From: Solea solea
Taxonomy: Eukaryota; Chordata; Actinopteri; Pleuronectiformes; Soleidae
Direction of reading: 5' to 3'
Assembly: GCF_958295425.1 (NCBI RefSeq)
Contig: NC_081138.1
Span: 19,962,886 to 20,026,885 of the forward strand
DNA: 64,000 bases
The notes beneath the pieces were generated by a model. It saw only the letters and a list, made by a program, of their open reading frames with translations, was not told the DNA's origin and ran no database searches. The stretch's first letter is position 1. The number at the start of each line of letters is the position of its first letter. Below, piece by piece: positions 13,169 to 25,900 of the stretch. Made by a program: the position numbers and the translations under genes.

Positions 13169-15779
13169 ATACATGCAGTTTTTCCTCACTGTGATGGTCT
13201 AAGGGGGTAAAGGGGTTTACCTGCTGTACAGATTGTAAAGCCATTCGAGGCAAATTGTTAGTGATGTTGGGCTATTTAAATAAAATTGACACTTGACTGC
13301 GAAAATACGTCGGGGCCTATTTTTCTGTAGGACTATCACAACATCAAAATGAGTGCTTGTAAAATTCCCATATCCCTTGAAGTATGAAATTCAAAAACAT
13401 GATGTTCTTGCTCTTAAAACAATTTTGGTTATTGTGGGTATTGATTCATCCTTCTCCCTCTTCATCATATGCATTATCGGCGGCAGCAGCAGCCTGTCTA
13501 TGTGTGGGCTACCATCTGCTTCTCTTTCACATTCATCTTTGCAGTCAAGAAAGGAGGGATACATTATTTCTTCATGGCCATATGTAGTCATCAGAGAAAG
13601 AAAGCCTTCACTTGATATTCTGAAACCAGCCATGTTACACTGTCAGCATACACCATCTGATTTCCAGGCGCTGGATAACATCGATTCCCTCATACTTTCT
13701 CCTCTGGTCTTCAGCTCATTCCTTCTAACTTTGTCAGAAAGAAAGGGATTCATTATTTGAATATCTTCGCTTTGTCTCTAATTTGTAAGAGTGTGAAACG
13801 GAGACTGACCTGAATCTGCCATGTCTAAATATGCCTTCTACTTTTTTTTAGGTCACACATGGAGTTACAGCGGCACACTCAAGCAATGTTAAGTGGTGCT
13901 TTTAATGGGTTTTCAGCCACAGGTTCAAGTTAAAAAATAAGGCCCAGCATAGATTGCTCCATATTAGAGATCAAAATTCCCTGCAAGGAGGAGCGGAATC
14001 ATTTTTGTTTTATCTTGAGGTGAGATGAAAAATTCAAATGAAGCAATCACAGTCTTGCTGAAGTTATATTAATAATTGCATGACTCATTTTAATGTTACT
14101 GCAAGTATTTCATATGGAAGAACACCTGATAAGGACAGTGATTCACTTTGTGGAGCACAACAGAGAAAACATTAGTAACGGGGGGAAAAGATTTTCATAA
14201 CACAGGAAAAAAATGCAGTGTCTCGTTTGACACTAAATTTAATATAATGATTCCGTTTTGACAGATAAGGAATTGGGATTTGATTAATTTGAATTCTCAC
14301 AGGCCCTCAAATGCAACTCTGCCTTTAGATCTTTAAATGACAATTGGAGTAACTTTCATCTTCTCTGCTCAGCTGCACCATGCCAGAAAAACAATCACGT
14401 AATAGTGAAAAAAAAAAACTACTTTGAGGACATCACTGTGGTGTGTCCTAATCATTAGGCAAAAAGCTCCACATGTATAAACCTTTTGCGTTTTAGCAAA
14501 ATAAATATCTATTTTCGGCAAAATTTGCAGTTTACTATAAATTGCAACATTTTTGAAGTGGGCGGGGAGTTGGACAGGGTGGAGTGACACAACATGTTAA
14601 ATAAATAAATATAAACATATATATAATGTATATGGAGTCCAGCTTTTTCTACTGGCCCTTTGCTTTCTCTGCATCTGTATGCCAGCCATGGTGCTGCTTT
14701 CACATTCAGGTCTCCCAGGCAAAACAAATCAAATCTCAACCGGCTTAGTCAGTTGTTAAACAAGGTTAAATAAATCCAAAACAAGTTAAGTGTGAAATCA
14801 AATAAATTGATAAATATCACTGCCATATTATATTTGTTTTGATGTTTGTGGAAAGCATAAATAGTAGTTTTGTCACCAAATAAACATGGCATATAATGTA
14901 ATTTAATGTACCGAGTAATTACTGATCTGCATCCTGAAAGTCACCAGTCGACCGTTAAAGGACATAGTCCCTCATCTCCATATGAATCAAATGCTGGCTT
15001 TTCATTACCAGCACAACTTCAACGCTAGTCTGTTATAGCTTCTGTTAGAATTAAATATAGCTACTGCTGATGGTGTATTATTACTGCTGATTTCCTTACT
15101 CCCCGACTATGATCTCGCCCACTACCACAACAATATACTCACTAGTTCCACTTAATGACAGTAAATAAAGATGGACGGCAAGACAGCACTCAAAAGTGAA
15201 GCCAAAACATCGTTATTGCCCAGTGATGGCTGACTGCAGTACCAGTTATGAATGGTGATTAATGTATTTTACGTTCACACCCGTTTTTTTCCAATAATTG
15301 TGCTTTCATGAAATTATACAAGAATTTGAATGGGGAACTGAAAATGACTCATGATTGGTCAAGCATGCATCATAGTAAATAGCTAGATAGCCAAATGTAC
15401 GGAGCCAAAATGGGAAATCGTTGTGTTACAGCAGCACGGTTTCGGTCACTTCACAACTCTTTAAGATAAGAAATGGAAAAATATGAGATAAAAGCAGTAT
15501 ATACATAAAATATGAGATAAGATTTAAGAGAAGATATAGATAGCCATACAAGAAGGTAGAAAATATAAGATATAAATATTACAATAAAGTGTCAAGTTTC
15601 ATACACTGCAGCTGCACAAGGAAGGAAATAAGAAAAACAAAGAAAACAAACCAAACGAGCAACAATGAATAATTTGAGCAAATGAGCAAAGTTATAAATG
15701 AATATACATAATATTAAATTATATTAGAATGGAACATGAGAAATACCAACAAGTATGCAGTTTGTGCAAAGTACGGATA
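13169..15779. other. gene-free stretch
   Basis: AT-rich, no gene recognised. From about 15465 to 15580 there are repeated ATGAGATAA/ATATAAGAT motifs. They may be the microsatellite-like 3' tail of the minus-strand LINE that follows. Confidence 0.45.
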
Positions 15780-17690
15780 GAATAATTGCCAAGTGACAGA
15801 CGGTCCAGGTTTCTTTCTGTCAGACAGAGATGATGCATTGCACAGTTTTATTGCTTGTGGCAAGAATGATTTCCTGTAGCGGTCTTTGTGACAGCAGAGC
15901 TGTAAGAGCCTTTTTGAGAAGGTGCTCCACTGTCTGTCCAGTATGTGGTGGAGACGATGACCTGGTTATCCATTATGGACAACAGTTTGTTTAGTGTTCT
16001 CTTCTCCACCACGGCTTGAAATGCGTCTTGTTTGCAGCCGATAATGGAGCCAGCTTTCCTAATCAGCTTACTCAGTCTGTTGGTATCACTGGCTCCGATG
16101 CTGCTCCCCCAGCAGACTACGGCGAAGAACAGAGTTCTGGCAACAACAGACTGACAGAACATTTCCAGAATCTTGCTGCACACATTAAAGGATCTCAGCT
16201 TCCTCAGAAAATAGAGTCCGTCTCCTCCCTTTCTTTTATACAGACATGCTGTTGAACCTGCAGTTCAGTCTGCTGTTGATGTTGACTCCAAGGTATCTGT
16301 GGCTACCTTTACACCTGGCATTAGAACACATTTTCTGTGATCAGATAGCGACTGTATAGCACTATAGCACTATAGCACATGCATTTACACCTGGTATTAA
16401 CATGCATCTCCAGTGTCCACGTCAAGATCTGATTGCTATCCCATCATGGTCGACCCACCCTAATGTCACTCCACCTCAGTGCGATATCAACAACGCCAGC
16501 CACACGTGAAGCTGCATTATTGTATGGACTATTTTGAATATCAGTCATTATGGCCTAAGGAAAGTATGTTTTCTGTGCATCTTTCATTTTTTCATTACTC
16601 CCTTTTGAGGGCTTTTACACTACTGGGTGAGAAGCTGCAGGTGATGGATGTCGACGTGTCCATCATGTCCTGGATCACTGACTAGGAAGGCTGTGGCTCC
16701 ACAGCCCCTGTGCATTGTGGATAAGGATGTAGGGATGATGGAGAACACTTGTAGAAGAGTAGTCCATACAATAGCGCAACTTCACGTGTGCATGGCTAAC
16801 ATTGTTGTTGTTGTTATGGCAACACACAGAGGGTGATGGGGGGATGACATGCATCTCCTGTGTCCACATGAAGATCCGATTGTTATCATATCAATATCAC
16901 ATGTAAATGCATGTAGTGAAGCGCTATCCGATCGGTATCTAATCACAGAAAATGCATCATAATGCCAGGTGTGAAGGGGTCCAAAGAAACAGTTCAGCTT
17001 GTTTGCTTTCTCCAGGGTGCCTGATGTCTGCTGGTCTCTCACTTTGCACGTTTCACCTCCAGCTTCCTCCTATAGGGGTTTTTATACTCCTTAAGTTTTT
17101 CCCTCATTTAATGCTGCACCCTCCTTAGCTCAAATACATCCCCTGACCTGAAAACTTTCTTGTTCGGAAGAGCCTTGGGATCACTGGTTATCCGTGGCTT
17201 ATTGTACGCGAAACAGCAGGTCCAAGTTGGTGCAGTGGTGCAGTCTGTGATGGTGTTGATGTCCTCCCAATGTGGTTCACAGAGCATATCCCACTCTGTT
17301 GACTTAAAGCAGTCCTGCAGTGCCTCATCAGCCTCCAGAGTCCACCTTCTCACACTCCTCGTGTAAACAGGCTGCCGCTTGACAAGAGTGACATACTTAG
17401 GAGTCAGCAGGATGAGACTGATCTGCTGAGTGGGGGAAGGACAGTGACACTGTATGCATCCTGAGTATTTGCATACAGCAGGTCCAGTATTCTATCGTTT
17501 CTTGGTGCACAGTTTTGTCCAGTTAAGCATGATTAAAATCCCCCAGGATGATGATAAAAGCATTAGCTGCTGTGTCGGAAGCTACGCAGACAGCCGAGAA
17601 CAGAGACGTTCCTTCACAATCACACGTCCGGGATTACAACATTTCTCACACACATTCCCCCTCCTTTCTTCTTACCAATCAGATTCTTAC
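15780..17690 (-). mobile_element. LINE retrotransposon remnant lacking its RT core, with MITE insertion
   Basis: Read from right to left this is a dead non-LTR element. Near 17690-17600 a KKKGGGMCV-like segment and NPGRVIVKERLC mark the endonuclease domain, and the endonuclease motif ILGDFNHA lies near 17530-17550. RILDLLYANTQDAYS-like sequence and LTPKYVTLVKRQPVYTRSV follow, then the linker RRWTLEADEALQDCF (17353-17309) and TSGTLEKANKLNCFFG (about 17030-16985). The reverse-transcriptase palm, including the FADD motif, is absent. The next LINE sequence is HRYLGVNINSRLN (about 16300-16260), then LYFLRKLRSFNVCSKIL, VVCWGSSIGASDTNRLSKL and finally KDRYRKSFLPQAIKLCN (about 15890-15840). Frameshifts and stops are frequent. 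A 670-bp foldback MITE sits exactly where the RT core is missing. Confidence 0.88.
16306..16977. mobile_element. foldback-type MITE (non-autonomous DNA transposon)
   Basis: The left end TTTACACCTGGCATTAGAAC and the reverse complement of the right end (TTCACACCTGGCATTATGAT) match. They are followed on both sides by a shared ATTTTCTGTGAT block, giving terminal inverted repeats of roughly 35-45 bp. Internal arms are also inverted: 16501-16531 is nearly identical to the reverse complement of 16760-16790, and the centre near 16655 is palindromic. The element is therefore an imperfect fold-back over its whole length. I could not define a target-site duplication. There is no transposase, and the small ORFs inside are by-products. 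The superfamily is undetermined. Confidence 0.82.
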
Positions 17691-17704
17691 CAGCTTGTCC
17701 ACTT

Positions 17705-17960
17705 TATTCCCAAGCCAAGTGGATTTTATTTATATAACCCAACATGATAAACACAATTTGCCTTGACGGGCTTTGCAGACTGTACAGCAAGTGAAGTATC
17801 CTTAGACCCTCTATCCTTTGACCCCATCAAGAGAGGAAAAACTCCACAAAAAACCCTTAATATAGAGGAAAAATGTGAGAAACCTCAAGCAGAGCCACAG
17901 AGGAGGGATCCCTGTCCTAGGACGGGCAGACGTGCAGTAGGTACAGAAACAAGTTTAGCA
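17705..17960 (+). mobile_element. dispersed teleost repeat, family unassigned
   Basis: The sequence has the layout of a common fish interspersed repeat: TTTTATTTATATAACCC, CACAATTTGCCTTGACGGGC, a GGAAAAACTCC block, GAAACCTCAAGCAGAGCCAC, AGAGGAGGGATCCCTGTCC and GACGTGCAGTAG. Recognition is from memory of similar sequences in fish genomes. I do not assign a named family. It directly abuts the 5' end of the LINE remnant. Confidence 0.55.
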
Positions 17961-19254
17961 GATTATAAACAAAACATCAAATCTTCAAAGAGCGGAAAGA
18001 GAAGAAGATAGAGACCATGTGACCTTATGCTCCACACAATGATCGCTGCAGGTTTATGTTTCCTCCTATTTGCTCTCAGTTTAGCACTAGTCCTGCAACC
18101 TCGACGTCTCCTTTGCAGCTTCTTTGGGATTGCAGGTCTGTCTCCAGGCAACAGCACAGGCTTACTGAACGCTATCAGTTGATCGGCTGTGTAAACAACG
18201 CTTCCACTGCTCAGAACATAGGCTCTCCATTAAAAAGAGTTACGAGAGAAGCAGAAAAACTGTGAGAAAAGTCCAGACACAAAACTTAGCCATTGCAATC
18301 TAGTTACAATCATGCACTTGGAGCTGCTGCAACATGCTGGCGCCTGGCACGGCATCATCATTTTAACAAAAGTCTATGCGTCACCAAGAAATGTAAGCAA
18401 TTGCAAAATGTATCACAAATCATGTCAAAAGATTTCAACCAAGTAAACTGCATGTGAGAAATGATCAAGATCAAACACATAAACAGAAACAACAAGATGG
18501 TCGTACACGTTTTCTGTCTCCTCCAGTCAGTATCATGGGAGGAGAAAACCAGTCACAGCTGTGTTTTACAGAAGATCGACATTAGCCTCCTATCCAGCCT
18601 CATAACATGACAAACATGATACTAATGTCTCTTCTCTGTAGATGATGCTGTGTTTCTGCCTCACAGAGTTCCTCTAACTGGTTTCATACGTGCCTTTACC
18701 ACATCATTAACGAGTCAACGAGGCGAAAAAGTAGCCTCAGACAGACTGAGACATGAAGCCCAGCACTGAGGGGGAAAAAGAGTAAGAGAAATATTCATGT
18801 TTTCTCTCCCTGGACAGCATTTCTCCTAAAGTGGGGGGGTCAGACTTCCTCCTCTGATTCTATTTTCAAGGTTTTATGACTGTCATCCCCCCTCAACACC
18901 TCTGAAGTACATTGAAGGCTTCAAGGGTTCCATTTGTTTTTACTCTCCACAATTTTCTTCAGTCACCCATTGTACCGCAAACGTTCATTTTATTAAAAGA
19001 TTTCCAGCTCGTGTCCTAACCTGGCACCAGAATTTAATTTGGACAGCGAAAGACAAGAAAGCGTCGTGCCAACTTTACCATGAATGATGGGATCATTTTC
19101 AAAGTTACTCGCACTTAACACTGTACTTTTTCTTTCGTTTTTGAATCTCAGTATGACATTGTAGCAATAAACGCTCATTCTGTTTTTCTAAAGGTCTTTT
19201 TAACGGACTTTGTTAAGCTGAAGGAATTGTAGATGCATACCGCTTCATTATCAC
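17961..19254. other. gene-free stretch
   Basis: No gene or repeat recognised. A seven-G run lies at about 18832-18838. Confidence 0.45.
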
Positions 19255-19490
19255 CACCAAGGAGGTTATGTTTTCACCTGCTTCTGTCAATTGGTTTGTT
19301 TATTTGCCAGCAGGAGTACAAGAAAATCACTGAACCAACTGGCTCCAAATGGTTCAGCGCTTGGTGGGAGGATGGGATATAAGCCAGGAAAGAGCCATTA
19401 CATGTTAATGTGGATCCAGTTAAAGGGACAGATGGAGAATTCGTTTCTATTATATTCCCACCATCATGAGGTAGGGATTTTGTCAGGAGT
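19255..19490 (+). mobile_element. dispersed repeat with the 'CACCAAGGAGGTTATG' module
   Basis: The modules CACCAAGGAGGTTATGTTTT, GTTTGTTTATTTGCCAGCAG, GGTGGGAGGATGGGATATAA, GCCAGGAAAGAGCCATTACA and GTGGATCCAGTTAAAGGGAC follow the order of a very widespread fish interspersed repeat. The 81-codon ORF over it is incidental. Ends and target-site duplication are unclear. Confidence 0.6.
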
Positions 19491-22400
19491 TTTCTTCAGA
19501 AGCAACACATACATATAGATATAAAAAAACTAATATTGATGGTGTAAATAGTTATAAATAGTTGTTAGACAGGCATGTAGAGCTGTTCAAGCCCATGTGG
19601 GTGGGGAAGTAATTAATCAAATTACATGAGTGGCATTTTCTTGAACTGTGAACTATGTAAAAATAGGGATAATTGATGTGATGACCTCAGATGTCTGCAA
19701 GTGAAGCAGAACTGCTTTTGTGAAAGAAGCCACTTGAGGTCATTCAGGATTCTGATCAAGATGCTTCCCAGACACATTCTGCCAAAAGTATTCCAGCCAC
19801 GTCCAACAAGTAGAAGGACCCAGGGTAGAGTCAGAACATGCTAAAAGGAGCTACAAGTCTTATCTAGCTTTACAGGACTTTGACGACCCTGAGGAAGAGC
19901 TGGGGAACATGGAAGAATGATCTTTTGGTTACTTTACTTCTTTCTCAACAGTACCACACAATCGCAGCGGACAGAGCAATTTTATGAAAAATTCATTTAT
20001 TTGTTTGTTTTTAACTACAAATGCTGCTCATTGTGTTGTCAGCTATTCATTCTGTATGATTCCATGTGTGATTTTGCAGAAACCTTCCTGGGGCCACACT
20101 GTGATGGCTTCTTACTCAGATGCAGCATAAGAAGTTCTTTTTTCCAGGCACAAAATGATGTCTTTCTGCACCAGAATAACATTCTCAGACCACCACAAAA
20201 AGTAATAAATATGGAAATAGGCTGATTGAGCGATTTTTAACAGCCTTCATAGTTAATTACTTATCCACTGCCTGAATCCCACCTGGTTATGTGGTTGGTC
20301 AATACCTTCCATTTTGAACAGATACAGTTTGACATTCCTCAATTTTACAGTCCAAATTCTGCCTAATGCAGCCTCAGGCAGACATAATTTTTCAATGTTA
20401 TGTGGAGCCACAATATAAACTGCTGCTTATTAGGGCTCTTCAAGGACAGCGGTGCATGTTCAACCTCAGTTGTTGAATACAATAAAGCATTGTGGCGGGG
20501 AGAGTGTGATCCATGAAGGAGAGAGCATTTTTAAAACCATCATAAATGAAAAGGAGGCAGCAGATAACAGTCCTTAAACACTGCCGCTTGTCTCCCTCTA
20601 TCCACAATCACTGGAGAAACGGTGCATTACCAAGTGTTCCAATACAATCCAGCACAAACTCTCCGCCATCTAACCTTCACTTAACATCTAATTCCACAAC
20701 AGAGGATAGATGTAAGCCCAAACAACAAGGAAAGCACAAAGTGGAATTTGTTTAAGATGAGTAATATGTTTCTCTTTTCTTGGAGGAGAAAGCTGAGCAT
20801 CACACCAAACAGCATGTTGAGATTACGCAGCTTAATCTCATACCTTTGTTTGCAACTTGTGTCAAATTTAATCATCTTTACTATTCTGTTTAATTTTACA
20901 CTCATATTTTAACTCCACCATAATGGTGCACGCATTGCTCATGCATTCATATTGTGGGTGATACTGCATCACTCAGCAAAGTACTGAAGTAAGTAACCCG
21001 TTTCTTCATGGTGTCAGAGGCCATGATGGAATGCCTCAGCTAGTGTATTACATTACTGACAATTGTAATCTTTATTAAAAATACAAACAAACCAAAAGTG
21101 TGAGTAGTATTAGAAACAAGTGTCATCATGGAACTCTGTTGTATCAGCTTTTTTAATTTAAGTATTTTATTTCTTACAGGAACAATCAAGATTAACCTTC
21201 TTCCCTTTCATTTTAATTGATTAAACTTGAACAACTGAAGATGAATAACTTTGCTGAAACAAGGATCGGGGTGATTTCTGATGAAGGAGCTGAGCTAATG
21301 ATGTTTAGTTGCTGATTGGCTGGAATTGAGTGACAGAGCTTTTAAAGTTTGCCGTTTGCCCAGTCCAGTCTTCAGATGAATAAGATGTTAGTTGACAAGT
21401 AGGACCATTTGTCATTTAAGTTTCCAAGCAAAACAGGCTAGAGGGTGCCACCATAAGTCATTGTCAGAGATTTGGGCAGAAGGTAAGGGATCCAGACATT
21501 TCAATACTGTTTAACACCCTTTGGCTTTGTATCGCCTTGTGTGTCTTACGGCCAACAATGTTGCTCAGCAACTACCTGCTGTGTGTTTGCTCTCCTGAAA
21601 AAAAAAATAAAAAATGGCTGGATGTCTTGTAGTTTCCACACTTTTCTGTTTCTATGAGGAAAACAAAACAGCTCAGCAAGATATTTATAACGAATTCTGT
21701 CATTTGTGCCAAATGTGCACAGCATTTCAAACAGTGAGGAAAACATTGTTTGTTTTCCTCTTTCATGAAGATGTTAGTTGTGACAGATTTGCTTATATGG
21801 TCATTCAGTCTTTCAGAATGTACACCAGAATGCAAAATACTACTACTACGCATTTGCTACAATTGGTTGGGAGTAGCAGGATAATATTTCCCGCATGCCA
21901 ATACGAATTGTGCCTGCACTTCAGATTAAATTCACTATATACACAATAAGGTCATATTTATGCAACATAGATGTCCTGTTGTAATCTTTTTGTTGAGGTG
22001 GGGGTTTGTGATGTCTACTTTTATGTTGAAAATTCAAGTATGAAAACTCAGGTGAGGTTCATGTGAGGTTTCCAAAGCTTATATTGCCTGATTCAGACAG
22101 AAGCTCAACTAAGAGGCTGAGTAACAGGCAGTTTGCAGTAAAGAGGGACATTTTTTATCTGTGAATCAAACACTGTTGGAGTACCAAAATATTATAGACC
22201 TCTTATTATGCTCTGTCAGTGCCTGTGCACAGGGCAACAGTGATATTAACTGTGCACTTTTTAAAACCACATTTTTGAGCAGGTGTTCTTTCTACAGCAC
22301 TGAGATTTACCACAGCAGCTTAAGCAGATGAAATGGAAGCATAACTGTAAATCGTGATGTTTTGCTGGCATGGAATGCACGTGCAGTTAAATTAAACCAC

Positions 22401-22922
22401 ATTATTTTGGAATCGTACTCACCCCCACCTCTAATAAACAGCTGCATTGCCTGGAGGTAATTTAGAGCTTCAGCAAATGCTAAATTGACCGTTAATAGTA
22501 AACTATAATAAAAAGCACTGTTGTCTTGTAAGGAACCATATTTTGGTCTTTTGCGATGTTTTAATAAATGTCAAACAGCACCAGTGAAGTGAAATGTGTA
22601 CATCTGTAAATGGTTCATTTCTTCAGGTTGTTTAGGTACAGGCCCGGTGGTGCATTGTTTTTGACGTCCTGTAAGAATGATGGCTTTTTTTATTACCAGA
22701 CAACAGCACAACAACATTTCTCATGTTGACAGGAGTCCATATTCACCTCAGTGCTCTGGGGCCCCGGCTTAGTAATTTCTTCTACTGCTCATCCCAAGGT
22801 CACCATCTCCACTTGCACAAAATTTTCCTCCCACTTGTTTTGGACAGCAACAACCAAATGTGCTTAACTTTGTTTGGGCTTTGTCCTCTCCCATCCCCGA
22901 TCCTCACAGCATGATTGCATGT
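19491..22922. other. gene-free stretch
   Basis: AT-rich. No gene, RNA gene or transposon recognised. Confidence 0.5.
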
Positions 22923-22963
22923 TAGTCACAGGATACTTTATGAAATAAAGTATCCTGTGACTA
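22923..22963. repeat. perfect 19-bp hairpin with 3-nt loop
   Basis: TAGTCACAGGATACTTTAT (22923-22941) is exactly complementary to 22945-22963, leaving a GAA loop. No other repeat family surrounds it. It may be a small palindromic insertion, a quasi-palindrome correction product or a MITE core. Confidence 0.95.
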
Positions 22964-25900
22964 TCCCTGAGGGGGAGGACAGCAACAAGACATCGAGCCA
23001 TGACACAAATGGCTAAATCCCTGTGAGAGGGTCCGCCCTGAAGCCACACAAACCAACGCATCAGTCAAATGTCTGCAGCAGCTAAACCTAACCACATCTA
23101 TCCCCAGTTATCAGACCCATGAAACATTGCACAGCCAACAAAAATACAAAAATTCATATTATCACTTCACCAACTTGCATAAGGGATATTAATAGAATTC
23201 AATTATAGAGAAGATCAGAAATGGAGATCTAGTATGTGGTAACACAGTAAGATGTAGACTCTGTCAGAGGGAGGCAGCTCTGATGCAGCACTATGAGGAG
23301 GAATAATGCAAAGGATTGGAAAAGAATCTGATCTGACAATATAATCCAGGGTGACATATGGTGAATAAGAGAGAGAAAGAATGAGAGACAGAATGAGTAA
23401 AGCCTTGCTTCCAACAAGCGATGCAGTGCAGTTCAGCTCTTGTGGTCTTGAATTTGACACTCATGCTTGTGTTTCCACCGTGGGGTAAGTGGGCAGGATA
23501 CATAAATGACAGTTATTTACGTAGCTGCATCATCTACAATATGTCGACGTCATAGCGGCGCGACACAGTGTAGCTCGCTAATACATTTCACAAAGAAAAG
23601 TAGCGTGATACAGTAAACAAAGGGAAACAATGGATGACATCCAGCATTTTGGACTGACTTTACCAATTGGTGTAAATCGAGCTAAAGGGAATGAGAGTAG
23701 GATAGCAAACCATTTAAACAGGCTTTAATGAGACTGAAAATGAAGCACAGTTCTGAACCGTCACTTCCTGAGGCTGATGATTTAAGGAAAATATGTTTTC
23801 AAAACCTTCTCAAATTTCTTTATGAAATGAGTCAATTTTCACAAGATTAAAAATGTCACCAAGAGCTGAAGGGCTGACACTTTATTCTCTTTTCAATAAA
23901 TAACAAAAGTGAGAGAAAAATTATATGAAAATGGGATGATAAGATCAATAGCACAGACTGTGGACACACACACACTTGTTATTATGTCATCGCTCAGATT
24001 TTCTAATCTGTTCATGAATCAGCAGAGTGAAAACGCTGAAACAACAACAAAACAACAACTTGCTCTTTTATTATGGGTTTTAGTTTGGGGCTATTTCTTG
24101 CTGTCTGTCCTATAATCCCTGTAAAACAGCTAAAAGTATTGTTTTTATTTTACTTTAGATGATTGAAGATACCATCTACTGAGCCTTTAAGGTGCTGCTA
24201 GGTGATTTGTCTCAAATTTAGGAGAAAGCCAGAGTTTTTTTTTATTCCAATCTAAGTTAGCTGACTGTTAGTGGTTAATGTCAAGGGGTTTGACAAAATA
24301 AAGGGAACACTAACATTACATTCCAACAACAACAGCATTAAAAATACAAATAAGAATGTCAGGAGACAATGCTGCAGGAGGTAGTACTACAAGCCAGAGG
24401 CCAGGATGTGAAACTATAAGCAGTCATTTTCAACTTTGTGGAAATGACATGAAGTTAAATGTGGCTTGCTCTTCTCTTTGGTTGTTATTAGAATAACAAA
24501 GCTCTGAGGTAACTGTCTTTTTTGGGGGGGAATCAAGAGAATCAGTTGTAGTGCATAACTTTTAAATGTAAATTAATATTTATAACATCCAAACCATTTA
24601 AGCCTATCATCTCCACATGACTGTGTTCCTCACAATGACATTTTTTTTCAGGGCTGTGGCAACATTTCCACACTGCACACAAGGAGAAAGAAGCACACAG
24701 TGCAAGTAAAGCCAGACAACTCAATGCATCAGCACTATGGCTGAAAATACAAAGATGTGCCATTGAATCAAGCAATTCTGCGCTCCCTGAACAGCTGCCT
24801 AAATATGCCCATAACAGTTGCTGCTGTTTCCTTCACCACTCGGCTCCAAATAAGTGTCCGAGATACAGTTTGGACAAGTTATGCAATACTAAAATCTACT
24901 GTAGAAAACAGCATGGTCTTCACACCATGAGTTAACCCTTATCATAACACTAATTCAACATCAGTCATGACCATAAAATCAAACACAAACAGCAGTCAGA
25001 AAAACATATTGTCACACAAGCCAGACTGTGAGCATGGCCAGGAACCTCAAAATAGAATTTGCATATAAATGAGGTTGGGAATTAGTATCAGTTATTTTTT
25101 TTATGTAAGCATTACCTCTTAGAGCATATAGAGTAATTGACTGTTGATTACATGTCTTCACGGAATTTAAATATGTCTGGGAGGGGACATATTGGTGAAG
25201 TAAAGAAACACCTGTGAATCTATAAAAACACATAGTATATGTAAAGTGAAAATCGTTCATCGCACAAGTTTTCAGAATTGCACGGTGAATCATTTTGTGA
25301 TGGGGCTGGTTCTTGGATTTTGCTCCATTCTGTTTTCATTCACCTTTATTTTCCATCACTTGTATGTAATATGAATTATTTTAGCTGTCTGGCTACGTAC
25401 AGTATGTTTATGTCTGATCAGTGATTCCGTTGATGAAGCCCCCTTCTATTGTTACAGCTTCCATCAATACAAACGTAAAAAGAAATGAGTCTTTAAGTGT
25501 GTATGTCACAGTGGACAAATAGTTCAATGCAGTAAGACCGACACCGAGTGGCTACATTTGAATTAATATTACTAGCATGGATTCATCATCATTTATATGG
25601 TTAATTTAGCACCAAATAGTACTTTGTGCCCCATGAATACTGCATTTTTTGTGTGTGTACTCTTCAGGACATTCTCTTGTGTAAACAGTGACCTTGTAAG
25701 GACCAATAGACCTCATGGAGACCAAAACTTGGCAGAAAGCTTGGCTGGGCACTGGAAGGTTTCTGGGATGTGAGACCTCGGGCACTCATCTACTATAGGG
25801 CTGGGAAACTTGGGGGTCTTACATCACTGCATGGTTACCACTAGGCGCCGACCACAAAGTGATTACAACCACCCACATTAGCATCTAACCACATGAGAGT

